Source of the DNA: Xiphydria camelus
Taxonomy: Eukaryota; Arthropoda; Insecta; Hymenoptera; Xiphydriidae
DNA: 64,000 nucleotides
NCBI GenBank assembly: GCA_963678675.1
Contig: OY783196.1
Span: 23,414,827-23,478,826 of the forward strand
Reading direction: 5' to 3'
In this document: one piece after another, positions 13,420-25,333 of the stretch
Layout of the letters: every line of letters starts with the position of its first letter
Position numbering within the stretch: the first letter of the stretch is position 1
Position numbers and translations under genes: made by a program
Notes under the pieces: generated by a model
What the model was told of the DNA's origin: nothing
Databases searched by the model: none
The model's input: the letters and a program-made list of their open reading frames with translations, nothing else

Positions 13420-16400
13420 GTTGTAATCGAAGATTTTGTTGGTCGGGTGCCGGAAAAGCTGCCAGCAGTATCATTTGAGTGTCTATTGCAGTATATTGCC
13501 CATACATGGTTTCCTCATTATGACCCTGTATAGTGTAGGTATACGATTTGTTCTACTTTACAAGTTCAATAAGTAGAATATGATATTAGCTCTTACTAGA
13601 GTGAAAACAAAGAATCGATGATGTGCATAGACTTATTGTGCTGGGGAATTAAACACTATTCAATTCCTTCATTCATACAATGTACGATGTCGCAGATAGA
13701 TTTATTATACAACATCTATCTAGCTTTCTAATAGTAAAGAAACGTTTGTTTAATATATCTGTGCAAGTTTTATATTTTGTATGTATAACTACGTTTTACA
13801 TAACAAATATTGAATATCTTCAGGGAAAGTTTCATACGTATAAACCTAGCGTTCTAATCTGACACATTTGTCGTTTTATTTGACAATCAATAATTCAAAC
13901 TAAGATAATACGTAAACTAGTTATCTTCATATCCATAAAAGAGGCTTTTGAATAAGGTACGATGGTAAAGATCGTACATCATTTTGGTCATAGAATGGCC
14001 AAAATTATTTACTGAATGATTTCGTATAACTACAAGATTGTCGTTATCTCGTAACAGAAAGAGTTATTTCGAGAAGTACGTGTTTTTCGTGACAAACATC
14101 GATAACATAAAAGACCAGACAAGATAACGTACGGGTGTTACTTTTTGCAATAAGAAAAATGTATTGAACCGAGAATTTCCAAATTTTCCACAAATTATAT
14201 GGATCCGATTGGTGCAGTCATACCTATATTAGTTGGATTTTTTAATAATTCAGATTCTAGTTAAACCTCTCTGGAGCCAATCTAGTGTACTACGATACCC
14301 TAAGATAATCCTTATCCTAATGGAATCATGGGTACAATAGAGAGCTGCCATTCATACAAGATTATAACGAGAAAATTACACATAAGACAATATGCTACAG
14401 GTTCTACAGGTTGTAGTAAATCAATCGCGTTTCGCATAGAGACCAAAGAGAACACACTTAGCGTATAGTCTATTGCAGTATATTGCCCATGCATGGTTTC
14501 CTCATTACAACCCTCTATAGCGTATACAATTTGTTCTACTTTACAAGTTCAATAAAGGGAATATGGTATTAGCTATTACTGGAGTGAAAACAGAAAATCG
14601 ATTAAATGTATAGACTTATTCTGCTGAGAAATTAAACACAATTTCTTCATTCATACAGTGTACGATGTCACAGATAGATTTATTATATAACGTCCCTATA
14701 ACTACGTTTTACATAATAAATATTGAATATCTTCGGGGAAGGTTTCATTCGTATAAACCTGGCGTTCTAATGTTAAACATTTGTCGATTTATTTGACGAT
14801 CAATAATTCAAACTAAGATAATACGTAAACTAGTTATCTTCATATCCATAAAAGAGGCTTTTGAATAAGGTACGATGGTAAAGATCGTACATCATTTTGG
14901 TCATAGAATGGCCAAAATTATTTACTGAATGATTTCGTATAACTACAAGATTGTCGTTATCTCGTAACACAAAGAGTTATTTCGAGAAGTACGTGTTTTT
15001 CGTGACAAACATCGATAACATAAAAGACCAGACAAGATAACGTACGGGTGTTACTTTTTGCAATAAGAAAAATGTATTGAACCGAGAATTTCCAAATTTT
15101 CCACAAATTATATGGATCCGATTGGTGCAGTCATACCTATATTAGTTGGATTTTTTAATAATTCAGATTCTAGTTAAACCTCTCTGGAGCCAATCTAGTG
15201 TACTACGATACCCTAAGATAATCCTTATCCTAATGGAATCATGGGTACAATAGAGAGCTGCCATTCATACAAGATTATAACGAGAAAATTACACATAAGA
15301 CAATATGCTACAGGTTCTACAGGTTGTAGTAAATCAATCGCGTTTCGCATAGAGACCAAAGAGAACACACTTAGCGTATAGTCTATTGCAGTATATTGCC
15401 CATGCATGGTTTCCTCATTATGACCCTCTACAGTACATACAATTTGTTCTACTTTACAAGTTCAATAAGTGGAATATGGTATTAGCTGTTACTAGAGTGA
15501 AAACAGAAAATCGATGAAATGTATAGACTTATTGTGCTGGGGAATTAAACACTATTCAATTCCTTCATATTTTGTATGTATAACTACGTTTACACATAAC
15601 AAATATTGAATATCTTCAGGGAAGGTTTCATACGTATAAACCTAGTATTCTAATCTTAAACGTTTATCGTTTTATTTGACAATCAATAATTCAAACTAAG
15701 ATCATACCTAAACTAGTTATCTTCATATCCATAAAAGGGGCTTTTGAATAAGGTACACGATGGTAAAGATCGTACATCATTTTCGCCATAGAATGGCCAA
15801 CATTATTTACTGAATGATTTCGTATAACTACAAGATTGTTGTTATCTCGTAACAGAAAGAGTTATTTCGAGAAGGACGTGTTTTTCGTAACAAACATCGA
15901 TAACATAAAAGACCAGAGAAGATAATGTACGAGTGTTACTTTTTGCAATAAGAAAAATGTACTGAACCGAGAATTTCCAAATTTTCCACAAATTATATGG
16001 ATCCGATTGGTGCAGTCGTATATTAGTTGGGTTTTTTAATAATTCAGATTCTAGTTAAACCTCTCTGGAGCCAATCTAGTGTACTACGATACCCTAAGAT
16101 AATCCTTATCCTCGTGGAATCATGGGTACAATAAAGGACTGCCATTCATACAAGATTATAACGAGAAAATCACACATAAGACAATATGCTACAGGTTCTA
16201 CAGGTTGTAGTAAATCAATCGCGTTTCGCATAGAGACCGAAGAGAATCCACTTAGCGTATAGTCTATTGCAGTATATTGCCCATGCATGGTTTCCTCATT
16301 ACAACCCTCTATAGCGTATACAATTTGTTCTACTTTACAAGTTCAATAAATGGAATATGGTATTAGCTATTACTAGAGTGAAAACAGGAAATCGATTAAA

Positions 16401-16516
16401 TGTATAGACTTATTGTGCTGAGAAATTAAACATAATTCCTTCATTCATACAGTGTACGATATCACAGATAGATTTATTATATAACGTCCATATAACTACG
16501 TTTTACATAATAAATA

Positions 16517-17797
16517 CACTGGTCAACAGGATTTTGTTACACGAACCAGACCAGGTGATTCTTATAGATTTATATGCGCTAAAAACGAATCTGACTCTCA
16601 AATTTGCGACGTGGGTCAGGATTTCGAGATACTTGAGGTTAAATATACGAAAACGGACGATTTTGGCCATATTCACGGATCTATTACAATGAAACTAAAA
16701 ACTTTTTCTTAATTGCACTTACAGCATTTGAAAGTGTCATTTTTGAACTTTTCAATACATTACTTGATTGTTCCTAAACGATTTTACAAAGCCAAATTTC
16801 AGTACAACAAGTCGATCATGTTGATCCACCGCACCACGTGGCTGATACATTTAGGTGCGTAGCGCGGTGGGCCTAAACGATACACTTGTACTGAAAGAGT
16901 GACCGCAAAGTTAGCTTATTTTTTAGACCTCGCTAGCGACCTGGGGAAAAAATATAAAAATATGTTATACAGGTATGAAATTACTCGTCATTGAAAACCA
17001 AAGTGAGCATCGCTTTTCGTTTTTTGAAAATTTCAAAAAATTACCCCTATTTAGGGGTTAAAGACCCCAAAAAATTAAAACATCGAAAATACCACTAATT
17101 ATAAAAACATTTTTCATTGTATATTTTTCGGAATTTCAGAAATATATTTTTATTTTTCTTAATGTTTTGGGGATGATTTCACCCCATGGGAGAGCTTTGG
17201 GGTGAATTTTTAATCCACATTAATCCTTATGAATCAAGAAAATACGTGATTTCACTTTTGTAAGGTTTATTTTATAGAAAAAATACAATGAAAAATGATC
17301 TTATAATTAGTGGTATTTTCGATGTTTTAATTTTTTGGGGCCTTTTAAACCGCTAAATGGGGGTAATTTTTTTAAATTTTAAAAAAACGAAAAACGATGC
17401 TCACTTTGGTTTTTAATGACGAATAATTTGATACCTATAACATATTTTTATAATTTTTCTCCAGGTCGCTAGCGAGGTCCAAAAAATAGGCTAAAAACAG
17501 CTTTTTTTGCGGTCACTCTTTGCGTTTAGGAACAATCAAGTAATGTATTGAAAAGTTCAAAAACGACCCTTTCAAATGCTGTAAGTGCAATTAAGAAAAA
17601 TTTTTTAGTTTCATTGTAATAGACCCGTGAATATGGCCAAAATCGCCCATTTCCGTATATTTAACCTCAAGTATTTCAAAATCCTGACGTGATACGCAAA
17701 TTTGAGAGTCATATTCGTTTTTAGCACAAATAAATCTATAAGAATCACCTGGTCTGGTTCGTGTGACAGAAGAAAAATGTAATTTTGTTGACCAGTG
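16517..17797. repeat. 1.28-kb foldback element, 3-bp target duplication ATA
   Basis: It starts CACTGGTCAAC and ends GTTGACCAGTG. Arms of more than 500 bp fold back around a short centre near 17.1-17.25 kb. Sister repeat units read AATAAATATTGAAT at this place, while here ATA flanks both ends, so the empty site is directly visible. The left arm has about 110 bp not matched on the right (about 16.79-16.90 kb, including CCGCACCACGTGGC), probably a nested insertion or a loss on the right. CACTG ends with a short target duplication resemble the CACTA group, but no transposase is seen. Confidence 0.85.
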
Positions 17798-18740
17798 ATA
17801 TTGAATATCTTCGGGGAAGGTTTCATTCGTATAAACCTGGCGTTCTAATCTTAAACATTTGTCGATTTATTTGACAATTAATAATTCAAACTAAGATAAT
17901 ACGTAAACTAGTTATCTTCATATCCATAAAAGAGGCTTTTGAATAAGGTACGATGGTAAAGATCGTACATCATTTTGGCCATAGAATGGCCAAAATTATT
18001 TACTGAATGATTTCGTATAACTACAAGATTGTCGTTATCTCGTAACAGAAAGAGTTATTTCGAGAAGGACGTGTTTTTCGTGACAAACATCGATAACATA
18101 AAAGACCAGACAAGATAACGTACGGGTGTTACTTTTTGCAATAAGAAAAATTTATTGAACCGAGAATTTTCCCAAATTTTCCACAAATTATACGGATCCG
18201 ATTGGTGCAGTCGTACCTATATTAGTTGGATTTTTTAATGATTCAGATTCTAGTTAAACCTCTCTGGAGCCAATCTAGTGTACTACGATACCCTAAGATA
18301 ATCCTTATCCTAATGGAATCATAGGTACAATAGAGAACTGCCATTCATACAAGATTATAACGAGAAAATTACACATAAGACAATATGCTACAGGTTCTAC
18401 AGGTTGTAGTAAATCAATCGCGTTTCGCATAGAGACCGAAGAGAATCCACTTAGCGTATAGTCTATTGCAGTATATTGCCCATGCATGGTTTCCTCATTA
18501 CAACCCTCTATTCTGTAGCTTTCTAATAGTAAAGAAACATTTGTTTAATATATCTGTGCAAGTCTGATATTTTGTATGTATAATTACGTTTTGCATAACA
18601 AATACTGAATATCTTCAGGGAAGATTTCATACGTATAAACCTAGAGCGTTCTAATTTTAGATATTTGTTGTTTTATTTGACGAAAAGAAGCAGACTTTCA
18701 CAGATTAGACTTCAAATCTTATCGTATGTATGTATGTATG

Positions 18741-20549
18741 TGGGGCATTCCATGCCAAATCACCGAGTTTTTGACTCGACCCTCTTCGATTTCGCTCATT
18801 TTTTGATGTTTTAGTACATATTATTAGCCTTACACAATTATACAATTTTCAGCCTTTTATTCCAAACCGTTATTGAGTAATCGATTTTTTTAATTTTTAA
18901 GCAAACAATTTTCAGTTAATGATGGACTAGTAATAAATATCGATATCTATAAAAAGTAGCTTATCATTTTTTCGCCTTTGAATGTAGTTTTAGAAAATAA
19001 ATAAAAGAAAATTATTCGAAGTAATTATCACTTAGTTATTAACGTTTAAAGATTAAAATCGACATTTTCAAAAAGTCCGACCCCTTCAATTTTTAAAAAA
19101 AATTTTCCCAAAATTCTACTCCTAATTACGCAACTTTCAAGCCGCAGTTTGAGATGTGATCACAATTTTTTCTATTTTTTATCTTATATTGAAGATCTAA
19201 TTTTTTTTAATTGAATTATCTATAGTTTGAATTATATATAGCATTTTGTCATGTAGGTTCTCGCATCAATTTTATAGTAAATTTTCCCCGCTACAAATTG
19301 GTAGCTCCATTTTTTTAATTGAGTAACTAATATAGGAGAAATGAATGATTAAAGTGGCTTAGGGCCAAAACTTCGATAGTTATTAATTAATTATAAATTT
19401 TCCCGGGAATTGGCAGATGATACATTTTGATATGTTAATATTGGGACCTCCAGCTATCGATTGGTGTAATTTTCATGCCCTGAAGCCCAACTTCTTGTAC
19501 GAAGTCTAGACTGACTGGACTAAAAGAAGACCATGGAATGAAAAAATGCGGAGTGGAATTTTTTTGCAACGGCACACGGCAAAGGACCTTGTGATGGAAT
19601 AGGCGGAACAGTTAAAAGAATGGCCGCACGAGCTAGTCTGCAGTAGCCACCTCATCTACAAATATTAACACCGATACAATTGTTCGAGTGGTCGTCGAAA
19701 AATTTACCAAATATAAATATCCGGTTCTCAAAAATTCAAGAATATAGTGCAATGAAAGAAAAATTGGAAGATCGCTTCAGAAATGCAAAACCGATACCAG
19801 CGACACAGAAAATCCTTAAAATTACGCCTTTACTAAATCCTATTGTGGAAATAAAGCCGTTTTTCCTTTCAGACAAGTTTACACATCACAGTACAATTAA
19901 AAAATATAAATAGCAATCGTTAAGCGAGAAAAAATAATAAAAAAGATTATATGAAGTGTAAAATAATATTACTAAATAAAATATTTGAAATTGATTAAAA
20001 TAATTTGATCGCTTTCAATAAAATTGTTTTTAATGTTTTTGGACGATATTTAGTCAAGAGAGTGAAATTATAGATAATTCAATTTAAAAAAATTGAATCT
20101 TCAATATTCGATAAAAAATAGAAAATATTGTGATCACATCTCAAACTGCGGCTTAAAAGTTGCGTAATATAGAGTAGAATTTTGGGAAAATTTGTTTAAA
20201 AAATCGAAGGGGTCGGACTTTTTGAAAATGTCAATTCTAATCTTTAAACGTTAGTAACTAAGTGATAATTACTTCGAGTAATTTTCTTTTATTTATTTTC
20301 TGAAACTACATTCAAAGGCGAAAAAAATGATACCCTACTTTTTATAGATATCGATATTTATTACGAGTCTATCATTAATTGAAAATGTTTGCTTAAAAAT
20401 TTAAAAAGTTGATTACTCAGTAACGGGTTGGAATAAAAGGCTGAAAATTGGTGTGCAAGTTGCTTTTAATATGTACTAAAATATCAAAAAACGAGCGAAA
20501 TCGAAGAGGGTCGGGTCAAAAACTCGGTGATTTGGCATGGAATGCCCCA
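18741..20549. mobile_element. 1.8-kb inverted-repeat transposon remnant
   Basis: Ends are TGGGGCATTCCATGCC and GGCATGGAATGCCCCA. The inverted arms run about 550 bp each (18741-19290 and about 20000-20549). The flanks TATG/TGTATG repeat on both sides, but a local microsatellite blurs the target duplication. The corresponding site in the first exon-1 module (about 11350-11365) is empty. Unlike the two other foldbacks it holds coding remains, at 19551-19913. Confidence 0.8.
19551..19913 (+). pseudogene. Decayed transposon ORF with HGKG..DG.GGT.KR motif
   Basis: One frame reads EWNFFATAHGKGPCDG, then IGGTVKRMAARASLQ, a TAG stop at 19644, then about 88 more codons in the same frame to a TAA. The HGKG-DGIGGTVKR pattern is known to me from repetitive hypothetical proteins in insect genomes that come from transposons; I cannot name the superfamily. 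It sits between the inverted arms of the 18.7-20.5 kb element and is oriented left to right. The in-frame stop and lack of a start show it is dead. Confidence 0.6.
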
Positions 20550-20633
20550 TGTATGGGTATTCAGGAAACATTTCATATCTCTAAACTTTATGTCATTCTA
20601 TGATCCCGCTATTCGAGGCAATAATGGATTTCG

Positions 20634-20693
20634 TGGATGCCTTCCATTCGGAACAGTTGGAGCGGGTACTGCTGCGCCTATGGAAGGCAACCA
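20634..20693. repeat. Small hairpin, copy 2
   Basis: Same arrangement as 11449-11508, with one arm base changed (GGATGCCTTCCAT). It lies in the duplicated AKR A exon-1 module. Confidence 0.65.
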
Positions 20694-20919
20694 ATTTACT
20701 GCGAAGTAAGGGATCTCATTTTGTATGTTTGTACTTTTTATTTCCGGCAAGTTGACAAGCAGTCAAAATAAAGTACCGATAACTCCACGGAATATATGTA
20801 GTACATAGGTCAGCGAGTTGAGAGAATTTTGTGTGATAATTTGATGAACGGGATAGCGTCATCATTTAGGAGTCAAAGGTGACGCTATCTAAATAAAAAT
20901 AAAACAAAATAAAACGTAC

Positions 20920-20994
20920 CTTCCAGGTACCTAGGCCGAAAGAGGGGAATTTGTTGCCGTTGGAGAACGTCACGAACGGTACTTTGCTGCCCAT
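20920..20994 (-). CDS. Duplicate first exon of AKR A (alternative exon 1)
   Basis: This 75-bp exon encodes 25 residues from ATG at 20994 to GLGTWK and ends at an intact GTACG donor in phase 0. It matches 11986-12060 except for two residue changes (Ile5Val, Val19Phe). Flanking DNA (about 20.56-21.24 kb against 11.4-12.3 kb) is also duplicated, including the 5' flank, so a working promoter may have been copied. No second set of downstream exons exists between here and exon 2 at 6387, so this is either an alternative first exon with a 14.5-kb intron or a silent relic. Confidence 0.7.
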
Positions 20995-22496
20995 GATGAT
21001 TATTGTCAAATTTACGAGAACAAGTGAAAAAAAACTTTCAAACGTCTAACCTCGCCCTCTGTGCCGAAGATACTGACATCGCTACGTCTCATGATCGCGC
21101 ACACTCGCGTAATTTTCCTAGTCCCCTCTCCAGTCTCCTTACCAACCTTCGCATGGCCGCTCACAGTTGGACGGTGTACGTATAACGCGTACACACAGAT
21201 GGCGGAGAAAACGCTGTAATCGAAGATTTCGTTGGTCGGGTGCCGGAAAGACTGCTAGCGGTAATATTTGAATGCGGACAATTGCCATGTTTCAAGTTAC
21301 GTATCTGTTTTTTAGACCACACACGAGAAACCAGATGGCACGGCATTCCAATGATAAAGTATCTTATACGGATATTGCAGGCGGCCTTTGGTTATCATGA
21401 AACGGTATTTGCGGGTATTTAATTCTAATCAAAAGACCATGCATCCCTTAGAATCCTAAAGCTACTAGTTTTCAAGTACATATGAAAAAAGAAAAATATT
21501 TAATAAGCAAAGGATTATAAAATATCAGTTTTTTAAAATAGTTCTGTATCGAACAGAACATAAATTGATACGAGAGCATTATTTAAGTTGAAATATTGTT
21601 AGTTATATTACATATTAGCTTCATGTAGAATCTCATCCCTTCCGCTTGTCGTAAAATAAGAGAAGGCTTTTGAGTTTCTGTGATTTCGGGAATCACGTAA
21701 TTGGTCACAAATTAAATAATTCGACACTGAACATAATATGCTCAGCTGACATCTCAGAAAAATACATTGATTCTAATAAATGCGAATGGCCCAGTGTACG
21801 TAGATAATTTCGTTTTAGTGAAATAAATATTTAGAGAATAACCATCAGATAATCATTTATTTAAATTGAAGACTGTTTCGAATCTAACTCCTTTTTTTTA
21901 TATAGAAAATTTTCAAATAAGCCTTACAACGCTTTTAAAATATTAGAAATTGTCGAACGATTATATACTAAAGTGGGTCTATACCTACATCGCTCGCCGG
22001 AGGGGTTTCGCTTCATTCGCGATTATCTCTCTTCTCCTGTCAATTTTCCACCTATGTTAGTATAAAACTTTTTTATAACTCAAGATACAATTCTTAAATT
22101 AGGATGATACGCTTTATACTTACTTCGGAATAAATGGGTTTCGTGGTTGCCTTCCACAGGCGCAACATTATAGACTCCAACTGTGCCTATAATGAAACGC
22201 AACCACGAAACTCATTTACTTCGAAGCATAAAGAGCGTTACCATTTATAGTTGCACCAATTTCAATCTAAAGTTCATTTATTAGTGAGAAGAAAACTACA
22301 TATTATCATATATAGAAAACTTGGATATATATAAGTTTAAATACAATTTATTCACATAGACTGTATTTGTTTTATACATAGGATATATAGAAGACTAATC
22401 CATTAAATTTGATAATGATAAAGAAAGAAATGAAACGGAAGCCTTGTACGGTATCCAAGAAATGTATAGCTTAACTCCTGTTTGATGTTAAACCAT
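20995..22496. other. Intergenic, AKR A exon 1' to AKR B 3' end
   Basis: The first 250 bp are the duplicated AKR A 5' flank. The rest is AT-rich, and apart from the hairpin at 22123-22226 I see no gene. Open frames at 21003-21422 run on both strands and look like chance. Confidence 0.5.
22123..22226. repeat. Small hairpin, copy 3, longer arms
   Basis: The outer arms GGGTTTCGTGGTTGC and GCAACCACGAAACTC close a longer palindrome, with CTTCGGAATAAAT and ATTTACTTCGAAG outside them. GGTTGCCTTCCA is shared with the other two copies. It lies 270 bp downstream of the AKR B stop codon. Confidence 0.65.
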
Positions 22497-25333
22497 TTAG
22501 AATGGAATGTTGAAGGGGAAATGTATGCTGTTTTTAGTGCTGCAATGAAAGAAAAAGAAATATATTACATTTCTCTTGAAGATTCCGTTTGATTTACACA
22601 AGTGTTAGGAACGTCTGATTTAAATATAAATGTATAAAAAAAACGATTCCTCATAAGCTTATAACTAATTAAGTATGTATGTAATTTAAATTTACTCACC
22701 CTGGCAGGACACAGTATCTCGCGTTACGATCAAAACTGTCTATGTATTTGACATCTTCGGGAGTCAGTTTAAAGTCAAAAATATTTATGTTCTCTACGAT
22801 GCGCGATTTCTTTATGGATTTAGGAATGACAACGTGTCCACGATCGACCTGAAAAAAGTTTTCGAATTATTAAATGATCTACAAATTATCGTATTTTCTC
22901 AAACGTTACAAAAATATTTTATTTCATCAACGTGAAAATTTTAGCTCACCTGATAACGCAGAGCAATCTGAGCGACGGTCTTCTTGTACTTCTTTGCAAG
23001 TTCCAACAATCTCTTGTCTTCCAAAATCTTCGGGTCCTCGGGTTTGACCAAGGGACTATCCGGCGATCCAAGGGGGCTATAGGCTGTGATAACGATATCT
23101 CTGGCTTTGCAAAATTCGGATAATTTTACCTGCGTTAAGTATGGATGGACCTCGACCTATAAACAGCGAATCGGAGAATTAATATTTAATTCGAAAGATT
23201 TTAATCGAATCACTGTCTTATAACGATTTGAGATAATTTTTAGTCGGATCCTAGTAAATAAAATAATATTGAACTTTCTCGGGAGTCGATCGAAAGCTCA
23301 TTTGATTTCTTATTGAATTCCATGAATCCTTAAGGAAAGAAGATAGTAACATTTTTCAACATTTTTGAATACCTCTCAAAATATTTGAGAATCTTTGAAA
23401 TGTCTACTATTTAGAACATTGAAGATATTTTTTAGAAGTTTGAAAAATTAACCTTCATTCGAACTAGTATTCACTTATCAACCCTGCGTTCAAAAGTATT
23501 CACATACCTGATTAGTAACCGGTCTGATCGTGGCGTGCTTCAGCAGTCTGTCGACTTGCTGAGAGTTGAAGTTACTGATTCCGATGTTTTTAGCTAGTCC
23601 CTTCTTGAAAATTGCCTCCATACCCTTCCAAGTGTCTAGATAGTCATCGTCGGTCAGCCGAACAATTCCCTCGGGATTTTTTAGTAAGAGATCTTCACCG
23701 GGTGCGAATGCCATGGGATTATGAATCAGGTAGAGATCCACGTAAGAGACGCGCAAGTCTCCCAAAGTTTTTCGAATGGCCGGTTCGACGAGCTCTTGCT
23801 TATGGGAATTGTTCCACAACTTGCTGGTGATGAAAATATCTTCGCGCTTTACCACGCCTTCGGCAATTTTGGCATGGATCGCATCACCAACTTCGGTCTC
23901 ATTTTCGTAGGCACGAGCACAATCGAAGTGCCTGTAACCAGCATCGATGGCGTCCTTTACGGCTTGAGTCACCTCACCAGGTCTGGACTGAAAAAAGAAT
24001 ATTTTCAATTAGATTTGCATGCAATTATACAGTAATCAATTTTGAGTAAAATTGTGCTAGAATGAGGCAATTGCTTATCAGAAATTCAAGAATTTTTTAG
24101 ACAGTGTAATGCAGATAGTAATTAATTATGATTCGCTAGTAAGAGATAACATTATTTAACAATATTGAACAATATTCCTCATTGAATTATATAATATACT
24201 GATACTGAAAAAATAATATTATAGTAGTGAAAAAAATAATATTCGAAGGTTTCCGGAGTGATTCATAGTAATCTCTCTGTCGAGTATGCACGTATATTAA
24301 TTATGGAGGCAACATAGCGATGAGATAGAGAACTTATTGTTAGCGCGAGTGTTTACTAAATCTTTCGTTAATATTTACGGCAAAAAGGAAAATGTTACTA
24401 CATGTGTGAACTAAGTATACTATTTTTACCGTGGTAATCAGAAGTATGTATGGCTGTATCTGTTGTACTAATTAATTCTCTAATGCACGGTACTTGATAT
24501 GAGATTCTCTCCACTTAATCGAGAACGTCCGCTTTGGGAGTAAGAATTGAATCTATCAATATTTGATACAGCGCGGAGTGTAATATAAATCACCTATCGA
24601 TTACAATTTTAACACTGCACATTCTGAAGATCATCTATGCGTTTTCTTGTCAAATCAGTCCCTCAGTGAGCGAGTAATCTCTAGTCAATGCATTCTCTAG
24701 CTATAAAAATATGACCGTCTTAGGATTTTGAGGTGGACCAAATTTGTTCTAGTTTCTCGGTACTTAATGCGCATCAATTTCATGAGAAAACTGAATTACA
24801 TAATCAGTATTGACTTAAATTTATCAATTGTTATGATAACTATTGATAATTCATCGTAAAAATCAAACCGGCGCCAAAAACCCTCTCTGCATCCCTATAT
24901 ATTTTGAAGTTCATTATCTACACAACGAATACGAGACACAACATTTTTACTTATTGCTCTCTAGTATACGGATTTAGGGATTACTTAACCCTGGAAGGGT
25001 ATTGATGACTAAAATTTACTCACAAAGTCTATGTCAGTGAAAATGGGCTAAATTTTCACGACACCCTCCTAGGGTTAAAGTCCTTATACATATTTCATTA
25101 TTCTTTATTAATTTTAATTTGAAGCATACTTAATCCTCAACTGGTTTCAATCGTTTCTCAGTCCTCTGGTTTGAAGAAAACGTATAATGTAAAAGCGATC
25201 TATTTTGATCAGGCTGAACTTAGCATAGACGCGCTCCAAAAAAATTTCTTCAGCCTACCTTCCAAGTACCCAAACCGATGATAGGAATTTCGTTGCCGTT
25301 GTAGAACTTAACGCTGGGAACTTTCGGAGTCAT
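22497..25333 (-). CDS. Aldo-keto reductase B, 317 aa
   Basis: Predicted NADPH-dependent carbonyl reductase. Exons in transcript order: 25259-25333, 23508-23987, 22950-23156, 22700-22848 and 22497-22539, all phases consistent. The start ATG at 25333 gives MTPKVPSVKFYNG, ending GLGTWK at the first donor. Tetrad: Asp47 and Tyr52 (DCARAY), Lys81 (ITSKLW), His114. The residue after the catalytic His is Asn, not Trp: it reads LIHNP where the other loci read HWP. The NADPH loop GSPDSPLVKPEDP and IPKSIKKSRI are present, and the C-terminus is HFPFNIPF. It has the longest coding exon of the cluster: the introns after TSK and FAYK are both absent, while the one after TNQ is kept. Confidence 0.92.

Larger units (their letters stand above)
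9366..18690. repeat. Array of ~0.9-kb tandem repeats, interrupted
   Basis: A unit of about 880-940 bp recurs six times in direct orientation. The anchor TAATTCAAACTAAG occurs at 9373, 10311, 13891, 14804, 15687 and 17882. Between the second and third copies lies the module with AKR A exon 1 (11.3-13.49 kb), after which the array resumes in mid-unit at about 13487. The 17882 copy looks distant only because a 1.28-kb element (16517-17797) is inserted in the copy before it. Copies at 13891 and 14804 are nearly identical. Five copies share a 60-68-codon minus-strand frame that does not look selected. Confidence 0.85.

Noticed and set aside
10712..18487. A 60-68-codon minus-strand frame ([10 protein letters not shown]...) present in five of the 0.9-kb repeat units, with a hydrophobic stretch.
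   Set aside because: Differences between copies are nearly all amino-acid changing, and the first unit has lost the frame. This fits neutral tandem copies rather than a selected gene family.
20920..25333. Taking exon 1' at 20.9 kb as the start of a separate eighth AKR gene.
   Set aside because: No further AKR exons lie between it and AKR A exon 2 on the minus strand; only the first exon was duplicated.
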